Assembly: GCA_917880885.1 (NCBI GenBank)
Contig: OU862910.1
Span: 13,652,710-13,716,709 of the forward strand
Direction of reading: 5' to 3'
Source: Limnephilus marmoratus
Lineage: Eukaryota > Arthropoda > Insecta > Trichoptera > Limnephilidae
DNA length: 64,000 nt
The translations under genes and the position numbers were made by a program. The notes under the pieces are model-generated. The model was not told where the DNA came from. It saw only the letters and a program-made list of their open reading frames with translations, and made no database searches. Of this stretch, positions 32,566 to 42,492 are shown one piece after another (positions within the stretch are counted from its first letter, which is position 1; each line of letters starts with the position of its first letter).

Positions 32566-33660
32566 AGAAATTATTTAAAAATTGCAATCTCATCAAAGAA
32601 GAAGCTAGTTCTTGTGCTTGATGAGCGACTTACACTAATTATAACTGTAATAGAATAACTAAAATATTGTGCACTTAGGTGAAATTCGAAAAATCTAAAT
32701 AAAATAGGGTTTAGAAAGAAAGAGAAAAACAGGTAATTATTTAGTTAATTATTGCTGATGAAGTGTAGCTTCAGTTTATGTTTCAGTATATTTGATGTCT
32801 TTGGTTTTTTTTATTTCAGTGGGAAGGTTATTGAAAAACTTATATAGATATAATTTTTTTTATCTATATGTTTGGTATTAAATTTTGGTATTTTAATGTT
32901 GTCTTCATATCTTTTTGATTGGTGAGTTTCAAATTTTTTGATGATATTATCTTTGTAAATTTGGATAATTGCATTTTTCTTGAAGATATTCTCTACTCGA
33001 GGCACCGTGAGATCTGCGAAAAGTGTTTCTGTTGGATAAATGGAGGGTTTATTTAGGATTACTTTAATGATTAGTTTCTGGATCACTTTGATCGGGGTTA
33101 GTAAATTGTTGTATGACCCCCCCCCCCCCCCCATCCAATAATTCCATATTGAATTAATGACTGGATTAGTGCATAGTATACTCTTTTTAGATTGTTGAGT
33201 TTTAAAATATTTCTTAATCTTATGAATATATTTTTTTTTTTTTTTTTTTTTATTGTAATATAAAAAATATGAGTTACATATATATATACATATTTTACAA
33301 AATTTTATATTAAAGGTCGTATTTAGTCATGTATACCTTATCAGAAAAGAGGAGCTCTTGTGCCTGATAAGGGATATATGCATAAGGGATATATATATAC
33401 ACTTTCTGACACGCTTAACCAATTCACAGATATGGCTCTTCCACTTCATATGTTGTTCTATTATCACTCCGAGATATTTAATTTCTGATACTGATTGCAA
33501 TGTTGAACAGCCTTGGATACATGTGATTTTATTACATTTGTTATTGTGGATAATTATTTTAGTGTTGGGGAGTGTTTTTAGTTTGTTGATTGAGAAGTGT
33601 ATGTAGTATGTTTTGTTAGTGTTCATTGAGAGAAGATTTATTTATTTAACAAGTTATGTT
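32566..33660 (-). pseudogene. LINE, RT C-terminal half, interrupted
   Basis: Minus-strand frames at 33327-33626 (KYLGVIIEQHMKWKSHICEL) and 32811-33134 (PIKVIQKLIIKVILNKPS) belong to one non-LTR RT C-terminus. The linking part (33130-33230) reads LRNILKLNNLKRVYYALIQS then IQYGIIGWG. A T-run at 33231-33252 and about 140 bp to 33395 interrupt it and look like the 3' end of a second insertion of the same kind. A run of 16 C (33117-33132) falls after GWG and disturbs the frame. It is related to 49353-50796. Confidence 0.75.
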
Positions 33661-34795
33661 CTGTGAAGTACGATTTTAGGAAAGCAAAAGCAAAATATAT
33701 GATGGGCGGTATATAAATTAAAGCGATTAGATTGCTTTTTAAGACCGAGTAACCGTTCCATCCTCTAACCTAAGGTTATCGCTGGGCGGAAATAGCGTAG
33801 CGGTTTTACATGTTTTATGAAGTCTTTTTCATGAAAAGCAATTTAAAGTGTCCTCGGCTTAATCAAAACTTACAATACTTATGTAAATATTGGTCCCCTT
33901 AATATGGTGAGTGCCACCGCTAAAATAATATTTTAATGTGTTCGGTAGTGCTGAGAGATTCCCATTCCACCCAAGATATGCAGATAGTATTCTTCAGACA
34001 ATGTTATTCCGAAGGGGTGGAGACGAATAAATCTTGCACCCCTATTCGCGGTATAAGCCTTCTCTGCCTCTTATTCTAATTTGCCATAACAAAGAATCGT
34101 GAGTCACTACTGTGTGCTTTCCCTCCTTGCTAAACCTCACTGTATCAGCAAAATTGTATTCCTGAGGAAATATACAATGTGAATAATGCAAACTAACGAA
34201 ATGTCCTTTTCTTTTACTATCGCACCATCTTTATGCATACAAATAAATTGGTTGACATTCCTACATTGTAACAAATATAATTCATTTAAGCGAAGTCCGT
34301 TGTAACTTGTAGCTATTTTTACGCTCTTGGGAGTGGTGAATGGTACATTGCTATATACAATGTTGAATTTCTCTGCAATTGGATGAATGCCACCATGTGC
34401 AAGATTTTCGCACACATGGAAAGTAATTGAACAAACCGATTATTCTATTTTGAAAAGTTAAAACAATGCAGTGACTGGTTGATACAAATTTTATTTATTT
34501 ACTTGTAATTGAGAGATTGGAACACCAATGACTTTACTTACACGGATTGAATTATCTAATTTTAAACCGCTGCTTTCGAGGATGTCCATGAAACTATCAA
34601 AATACCACTACCAATACTACCGATTTCTTATAGGATGTGTCTCAGTCGTCGAATTTTCCCTGAGAAATTCCCGAATTCATATCCCGGTCAAAGCAATAAT
34701 TGTGATCGTCGGTGATTTTCCATCGTGTTTGTTTATCTCAAAAAGATATGATCACAATAAGTTATCATCAATTTTCTGAACCATGCATTACAACG
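33661..34795. other. Unassigned stretch with a 92-residue frame
   Basis: The minus-strand frame 34137-34415 has a balanced amino-acid composition (for example SVKIATSYNGLRLNELYLLQ) and reads more like protein than most chance frames here, but I recognise no family. A plus-strand frame, 34528-34779, is also unassigned. Nothing connects them to a gene model. Confidence 0.35.
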
Positions 34796-35185
34796 GCCTC
34801 CGTGCTCGAGCCGGATAAGGCTCTGTTCAAATCCCGGCATGCGCAAGTAAATTTTATTTGGTTGATTTGTGTTATTTCATATCTTAATCATTTAGTCATA
34901 ATATGAGTTACATTTGCGGCACGTCTCAGAGTAGAAGATTTTCTCAGTATCGCCTTGGTGTAACACCATTATTCAGATTTGAAACCAAGCTTAAAATGGC
35001 TTTAGCCATGTTTGGTGACCAGATCTGAATAGCCAGGCACTTTCACACCTTTCTCTCCCCAAACTCTTTCCCTTCCACACTACCTTCTGCCTCATAACAA
35101 ATTCCCCAATTGGGGATGCCATGATCTCACTGGGTCCAGGTGGTTGGGAGCAGTTGGTATTCTTGTGCAATTTTCACATTAAAAA
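34796..35185 (+). mobile_element. SINE A copy 7
   Basis: The head begins CGGCCTCCGTGCTCGAGCCG with a decayed A box, B-box region GTTCAAATCCC and GCATGCGCAAGTAAATTTTA. The body runs to CCCCAATTGGGGATGCCATG and GGAGCAGTTGGTATTCTTGT, ending in an A-rich tract near 35165-35185. Confidence 0.85.
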
Positions 35186-36355
35186 ATAAATTAAATTAAA
35201 ATTATGAATGCTGTTCGATAGTAAAAATTTCGGGAATATTCGGAAATTTGCAAAATTCCTACAGTTGAGGTTCAAATTTCTACTAGTTATAAATATCATC
35301 TTGAAGCATAAATAGAAGCGTAGCACGTATAAGTATTTATTAATTAAATTTTTAAATTATTTTTTTATCAAAGAGAAAAAATATTTACTTGCCAACGAAA
35401 ATGATATTCATACGCATGTTAAAAATAAACTGTCAATACGAATGCCTTATAGTACTAGATATTGCCGCATAGCACCCACTCGAACACATTCATTTGCAGC
35501 ATTCGAAGCATTTGTACTACTTTCTGTAGAGATGCCAAGTTTTCAGGCGCAGCCATGTCTACCGCTCTCGGCGCTCGCCTTTTTGCAAATATACTCGTAT
35601 ATCTCTTAGCCGACATAAAATAAACATTAAAGATACTCGTAAATTTTTGTACATGAGAGCTCTCGTATTTGTCCCATCCTAAGGCGAGCAATATTTATGC
35701 GCATCCAGGAATTTTCACACTCGGCGTTCACGGTTCGATGTTCTGAGAAATGCAACGAATTCATATCCGCTAGGTGCTTTCTTTCTCCACTTTCACACTC
35801 TGCCGCTCTTTCTGTGATGTTTATTTCAATAGCCTTTGACTCTGCTCTTCTTTGTTGCAAGAATAAAACTAGCACACTAGGTTACCTGGGTTTACAGGGA
35901 CTCATACCACTTATATTATGTTGTGTGTTGAATGGAACATTGATGCTTCATTTTGTCACATTGCGATGTGTGATGTTTGCGTTATTTACTATCAAACACT
36001 TTTTGTTCTGTAGGGGTACTTCTTAATAATAATAAGGTCCTTGATAAAAAAACTGGTTTATTATGAGTTTACGTATCTACAATAATTATAATACCGGTCA
36101 CACGACCTGTCTATACTGGCTGCTAATTGAATCGAATCGGTAGGCTGAAGCGAAAGGCGAAAGCCCGCTCTCCCGAACATCCCTGCTAGTATCTGTCGGC
36201 AACTGATGGAAGATTTTTCCATGCTGGCATCCGTCGGCATCCGATAGAAGCTCTTTCAATAAATTTCAGGATGCGTACTTGATTTTACGTGATCAGTAAC
36301 ATTTGACTTTTACCTGAGTTTAGTAGGTAGGTATTTTATTTATGAAATTGGAACG
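35186..36355. other. Unassigned stretch
   Basis: Frames on both strands at 35455-36026 overlap each other and show no known domain. At 36182-36258 two roughly 38-bp units (CTGTCGGCAACTGATGGAAG / CCGTCGGCATCCGATAGAAG) form a short imperfect direct repeat. Confidence 0.45.
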
Positions 36356-36909
36356 TTGATAGTGATTTATTTATGGGGTATTATGCCGTGTTTCGCTACC
36401 TCCCTCTTTAGCCAACGTTTCGCACAACGTTCATCATCAGGGCAGATGTGTTCGAGTATTTAATTGAAACCGGCCATTAATTTGGATTGGTTTTTGAAGT
36501 CCTGGGAAGACCCAAAATGCATGGAGCATATAATTATATTTTTTAAGAAAGACTAACATTCCCGGATTACGAATAACCCAACAAAGTTTGAAAATCTCCT
36601 ATTATTATGGAGGTACTTAATTGAAGTTCACAAAAATTCCATTAATATTAAAAGAGACTCCGGGACTAAATTTATAGTTCTTCGTATCTGGTAATTGATG
36701 GCTACACAAAAACTTAACGCAAATAAACATTTCAAATAATATTGTAAAACCAACTCATAGAAGCTGGCAGAACGGCATAGCATCTACCCATACAAGCACA
36801 CGCCTCGGTCTTCGATTACATATCTGCCCTGATGATGGACACTGCAATAATTGGCTAAAGAAAGAGATAGCGCAACGCGACATAACATGCAAAAATAAAT
36901 GACTATAAT
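36356..36909. mobile_element. MITE with long imperfect TIRs (about 95 bp)
   Basis: The left arm (TTGATAGTGATTTATTTATG ... CTTTAGCCAACG ... CATCATCAGGGCAGATGTGT) and the reversed right arm (TTATAGTCATTTATTTTTGC ... CTTTAGCCAATT ... CATCATCAGGGCAGATATGT) align over about 95 bp. The core is about 360 bp with no coding frame. The superfamily is not resolved. Confidence 0.7.
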
Positions 36910-37474
36910 ACCGCCGTGAAAACCTCAAATCATATCTATAAGACTGATGCTTGGATTCCCGATGTTTGACATTGACTTACATACATAGTTCCTGATCATT
37001 GATGATCAAAACAGACAGATAAGTGATATTAATTAAGTGGCAGGTGTCATTAAGGGTAATGGGACACTACCTAAATGCTTCGACCCATATTTTTTTAATG
37101 ATTATTAATAGTTTTGCTCACAACAATCCCCGGTATGCCCACGTGTTTCAAAATCTTATTTCTTCTATAAATTAATTTAGATAAAATCATTGATATCCAG
37201 AAAAGGGCGTTTCACTTTTACTGGAGGTTTGATAATAACATTGATCTCAACACCCCTAATAACATAGCCCGGGATAAGATTCTTAAGCTATGGGGTACCT
37301 ACGTCTTCCACTAGCACGAAGAAATTATTCAATTTGTTGTGAGTTTTTGTCATCGCAGTAGGTACGTCAAATTAAAACTCTGACAATGGATTTTGCAATT
37401 TTGAATTTTACATTGTTTACGGATGAATAAAAACCTTGTAGAACTTCACAGAACTCTGCAATTCAGATAAAAGA
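36910..37474. other. Unassigned stretch
   Basis: No frame, tail or repeat was recognised between the long-TIR MITE and the LINE fragment. Confidence 0.5.
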
Positions 37475-38045
37475 CTAAAAATTTAATGTTTCAAAGACCC
37501 ATTTATGTCTGATTTCATCTAAAAGGAATCGAAATGAAAATCTAGTCTCCTTAAACGAAAGCAGTCTTCCGAACAGGCCATCCATTGATATGCTTGGTTT
37601 AACTCGTGATCAGGTCAGGTACGGAGGCTCCATCGCAATCGGAGTTAAGTTTGCCTCTCAGAAGCTGGGCGTACTGTAAAGGCCCCGCAGATACTTTAAT
37701 AGTACACAAACGCTAAACCTATACAAATCGCAAGTGCGCCCCATCGTTGAAGTTGGTAGCCATCTCTAGTATGGAGCCCCAAAATACCTTTAAAACAATC
37801 GAATCTGTGCAGAAATGGGCGGTCCGTTTTATAGATTTTCCAATCTTAACAAACGGATTGCATTCTTTAGAGTGGGAATTCTTTCCTTGTTCTACCGGTA
37901 TTTTAATGAAAGAGGCGCCGAGGAACTAGCGTCATTGATTCCCTCCGCCTCGATGCACAGTCGGGAAACACGCCAAACACGCGCCCACATAGTTTCCCCA
38001 ATGGTGACAGACCCGAATGAAAAGTAATTTCCCTCAGGGCTTCGT
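37475..38045 (+). pseudogene. Jockey/CR1-like LINE, decayed 3' part
   Basis: The plus strand corresponds to the C-terminal third of the LINE at 42493-45262, beginning around TTTCAAAGACCC. It includes the CCATTGATATGCTTGG region and fragments of LSLFYRYFN and EELASLIPSASMHSRETRQT across frame changes. The region before the tail is deleted, and only a remnant of the hairpin (TTTCCCTCAGGGC) remains at 38027-38040. It meets a minus-strand copy directly, tail to tail. Confidence 0.75.
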
Positions 38046-38668
38046 GAGTTTTTTTTTTACATTAACTCCACACGGCAGGCCCTGAGGAAAATAATTTTCC
38101 TCAGGGCCTGCAGGCCTGCCCTGCGGCATCTGGGATGCTGTGTGGAGGGTCTTTTTGAGGAGAGGACGGAGTGAACATTGGTCTTGAAGAGACCCATGTT
38201 GTAGGAATGAGGAAACACAGAGGCCGGCAAATCATTCCACAGCCGAGCTGTTGAACATAAGAACGAGTCGAAGAAACGACCCGTTCTCATGTGACAAATG
38301 TCAACCGTGTACAAATATTGGGCACGCGTTTGGCGTGTTTCCCGACTATGCACCGGCGCCGAAGGGATCAATGATGCTAGTTCCTCGGGGCATCTTCCAT
38401 TGTAATACCGGTAGAACAAGGATAGCATTCCCACCCGACGCCTGGGCTCTAAAGATTGCAATCCGTCTGTTAAGATGGGAGAATCTATCAAACGAACCGC
38501 CCGTTTCTGCACAGAGTCGAGGGTATTTTTCAGGTATTTTGGAGCTCCAGACCAGAGGTGGCTGCCAAATTCAACCGTGGGGCGCACTTGTGATTTGTAC
38601 AGGGTTAGCAGTTGTTTACTATTAAAGTATCTGCGGGCCCTGTACAGTACGCCCAGTTTCTGGCCCTG
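38046..38668 (-). pseudogene. Jockey/CR1-like LINE, 3' end
   Basis: The minus-strand frame 38057-38587 (176 residues) matches the polymerase C-terminus at 42566-43174 with few changes: VRPTVEFGSHLWSGAPKYLK-type start, PSAPVHSRETRQTRAQ and WNDLPASVFPHSYNMG. The tail has a perfect long hairpin, GGCCCTGAGG...CCTCAGGGCC. The 5' truncation is near 38658. A short plus-strand tail remnant (TGTGTGGAGTAAATGTAAAA) follows at about 38688-38708. Confidence 0.88.
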
Positions 38669-38709
38669 GACGAGCTTTATATTACGTGTGTGGAGTAAAT
38701 GTAAAAAAA

Positions 38710-39361
38710 ACTGTGTATTTATTATAGTGATGTTAGTTGAAGATCTGGCATTTTTTAAAGATCAAACGGCTTTTAAATTATTAAAAGTGCTTTACAATTA
38801 AATGCACACGATTTTCGATTTATGGCAGCTTACTTGCAGGAGTGCGGTAAATATTTAAAGCTCGTCATCAACAATACTGTACTTACTAGGTTTTAGGTAG
38901 CGTAATACGGGGGGACTTTTGAATCGGAAAAAGGCTTTTTTAAGCGCGGAATTACTCGCTTCCTTTTAATGACCTTTTTTCTGTTTTTTAGTGAAAATTA
39001 GTGACAATTTAATTGGCTTTTAAAGCATATTGATGGTTGTATTGTAACTATGTTTTTATATATTTTCAGACAGAGAAACATGTTATTGCATTTTATAAAT
39101 TACTCAACGATTACTAGGTTCGTGGCGTTCGTGTCATTTAATATATAGTAAATAGTAATTATATCAGTGCCTGTCTTCCTGTCAATATACATAACTTGAA
39201 CATTGAATGTTCGAACTAGAATAGTTGATCCCCTGACAGTTGGCCCGCGGGGACACTAATATACAATGTGCAGTCGGCTTAGGGAAAATACTGCATACCT
39301 GGTCACACAAAACATATTTTCATATAAATGTATCAAGGAAAAAACTGTTTTTCTATATGCT
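38710..39361. other. Unassigned stretch
   Basis: AT-rich sequence with no recognisable element or frame. Confidence 0.5.
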
Positions 39362-39827
39362 GCATTTTGGGAGGCAGGTATGGATACCGCCGCGCCGCCA
39401 CGGGAATCATTTGTTGGATAACCAACACCTCTGCCATATATCACCCCAAGTGGTTCGCTATGTTTGGTGACTTAGCAGGGGTGCCCGGGTTCATGGAGTG
39501 AGGTTTGTCAAGGTCTTGGCGGCCAATGTGTATGCCCACCTGCTATGTGGCGGGCCAGATCGTGAGAGACTGGTTGAGGAGGTCTTTTGACTTCTCCAGC
39601 CAGAATCATCGCCTTGCACCGCAGTTGAAGGGATGGATTCATATGTCCGTCACTCCTGGATACACTGACCCCCAGATACCTGCCCACCCCTCATACCTAA
39701 TTCCTTCCCATAACTTCTTCTTCTTCCTTTCCTTAAAAAAAACTCTTCACACAGCCTCCGCTAAGATGACATAGGCCCGGAGGGAAATTATTTTCCTCAG
39801 GCCCTCCTGTGTGGAGCTAATGTAAAA
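39362..39827 (+). mobile_element. SINE B copy 7 (full length)
   Basis: This is one of the two most complete copies. The head GGGAGGCAGGTATGGATACC is followed by ACCAACACCTCTGCCATATA and AGCAGGGGTGCCCGGGTTCA. The body has CGCCTTGCACCGCAGTTGAA and ends in a C/T-rich tract. The 3' tail (39748-39827) has GGCCCGGAGGGAAATTATTT, TCCTCAGGCCC, CTGTGTGGAG and an A-run. That last 85-90 bp is shared with the LINE at 42493. Confidence 0.85.
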
Positions 39828-41375
39828 AAATACCTGCATATAGCGCATACACCAGCGTATGAGTAAATATACTATACATAAATTCGTTTGATATCCATAC
39901 CAACCTATTGTTAATGTTATTTTTGAAGTCGACTTTATGTTTGAAATTGATTAATATTAAAAAATTTTAATTTTTAAGCCAAATATATCATTTTGGGGGC
40001 AAACCACCCTAAATTACAATTGGTTTTGTGATTGGCGTTTCGTTGTGATAAGATTATAAAAATTTAATTTAAAATAAGACATATTAATAAATAAGACAAC
40101 AATTAATAGAAATAAATAAGAACAATTTTCGAGAGAGGTGTTTTTGTAAAAAAATTATTTAGAAAATTGATAAAAGTAATCCCATTTTACGGTACCAACT
40201 GTTTATAAAATGAAACCAACAACGACCATCATCCCTTAATGAGTTTGATGGCACCAAATGAACAAAGTCATTATCACCCCAAAGCGGTTCACAAACCCAC
40301 ACAAGTGTACTGATAGTCGCTGTGTGCACCGATAATTACCCCGAGACTTCCCTCGTCATTATCCAGTCAGACATATCCTTCAACAATAACAAACTGTCAT
40401 TACTGGAAAATGCTTACACCCAGCATGGTGCAGGAGAATGCTACTTCTCCAGAAATACAGGTTGCTTCGATTAATATTAATTTACAGTCATTCGAAATTT
40501 CCTCTTTTACCGCAGTAATTGGGAGATGGTTAAATTCAACGTTGCACAAATGGACGCTATCAATACAGCATGATTAAAACAGCTTACTATTTTTTTATAT
40601 AATGTCTTTCTTTTTGGCTTTGTGGCACTGTGAAAAACATGAAGCAAATTGGTTGAACATATCGCTTTGGTATCATTAAAAAAACTTGTTCATATGTCCA
40701 AGCTTCGCTAAACTAATAATATTTTAATGACAGATAGATATTTTCTTAAAACCTGATAATGGTGTTTATGTACCACACTTAACACTCAGTTTAATACATT
40801 ACCTACTGTATCTTTTTTAACAATTTTTAAAAAATTCCCTCATATTGTAAAGTTGTCTTCCAAGATGAAATAATGTCGAATTATAAATTTGAGGAAGTTA
40901 AAAAAAAATCGTGATGCCAATAGGCACTCGGTTTACAAGAATAAATATTGTTTGAACAAAATGAAAATATTCTAATTTTTTAATGTGAATCGTTTTTCAA
41001 TTAATTAATTTCAGTAATTGGAGGTAGAACTTACGTAAAACAAGTATAAAATTATTGCACTTTGCCGGAAGTCCATGTTCAACTAATGTGAAATGTGTTC
41101 ATAAAGTTTCGTTGTTTGATGTTTTTGAAGAATTAAAATCCACCCTAATTAATTAACATTAAAGAAAATGCTCTCATGCTTTTAGCAAAAAAAAAAAACT
41201 GCTAATAAACACCGTTTAAGATAATAATAAAGAACACACTGAAAAATGATTCACGTTTTCTCATGTTTGTATTATGTCTTACTGAAACATTCTAGACTCC
41301 TTTATCATTCATCGTATTATTTTCTCTCTTCACAGTGCTTTTTCTCCCTTTCTTATTCTAATTCATTACGCCTAT
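39828..41375. other. Unassigned stretch of 1.5 kb
   Basis: No coding frame above chance and no repeat was recognised. The composition is AT-rich throughout. Confidence 0.5.
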
Positions 41376-41955
41376 ATTAATAATAATAATAATAATAATA
41401 CCTAATTTATTTATTTCAGCCGAACAGAGCGGTGGGTGCAATACTCTGTCTGCCATAAAAAGTATACATTACATAAAATGGATTTACATACTATATGAAA
41501 AAGAAAAAATAAAATTATATAAAAAGATTTAAAAAGAAATATATATACACATATTTACTACTCGTATATCTACTACGGGGGCTTCAGATGAATTCTCCAT
41601 GTTTGGTGAAGAGGCGCGCCCTGCCACTGGGCCACGGCCTGGACGAGAGTGTTCTCCGATCTTTGGTAGCGCTGACTCACCCCGGCTATTCTGTGGCGCA
41701 TCAAAGCGGCGAACCCATGTACCCTTCCTTCTGCAAACATCTGCGAGGCACTGCATCGCCAAGGTAGGCCGAATAGCGCCCTATATGCGTTATTGTATTG
41801 TACTCGAAGTGTGTTCATGACGCCTTGTGAGTATCTTGTCCATAGTTCGCCGATGTAAAAGCTCATGCAGTAGCTCTGGAATATTTGCTTCTTCACCGGA
41901 GAACTGCACCTGTTGAATCTCCTGGCGAGCATGTTGGCTCGCCTCGAGTATTAGC
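41376..41955 (-). pseudogene. LINE, C-terminal fragment with ATT-repeat tail
   Basis: The minus-strand frame 41573-41932 (119 residues) begins MLARRFNRCSSPVKKQIFQS and has YNNAYRALFGLPWRCSASQM, the post-RT region of a Jockey-group LINE. An AAT/ATT microsatellite at 41378-41400 marks the 3' end. A second frame at 41529-41762 is a shadow. RT and endonuclease are absent. Confidence 0.75.
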
Positions 41956-42492
41956 CTAATACTAGTTTTATAACACTTATTTATAATTCAGTCGTACATA
42001 GCGCTACCCCAAGTACGCCTTAGCTTAGAGGCCTCACTTCTATAAGCATTCTGTCAATGCTTTCTTCTGCCAATTCCATGTCTTACGAAATACGTCCAGC
42101 GTTTAACCAGCCAGCGGACGAAAATCCACATTTCGTCGAAAGTTGTTCTTACGATCGTGCAGGGCGGTTACAATGAGAAAGATTAATTAATCTCCGTACC
42201 AGCTTTTTTAAATTATAACTCAATATCGAATTTATTTCAATTCAAATTAGCTTTAATTTATACCTTCATCCAAAAATGCTGAAAGGCGTGATGATAAAAC
42301 TATTAAAATAATGTACTTTTTGTAGTTATTTTTTGATTATAAGTATTTATCATTTTTCAATAATGTCTAAATTTAATAAGAATGTTAAAAAAATCTGAAA
42401 TATATTAGTTTGTAAGTGCGCAAATAAATACGCAAACGGACCAATTTTCGCCAAGAAACACATGTACGTACATATTTTTTAATGATTTTATT

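Noticed and set aside
33117..33132. G-quadruplex on the minus strand from the run of 16 C
   Set aside because: A single homopolymer run does not give four separated G-tracts, and it lies in a dead LINE; it may also be a sequencing or assembly artefact.
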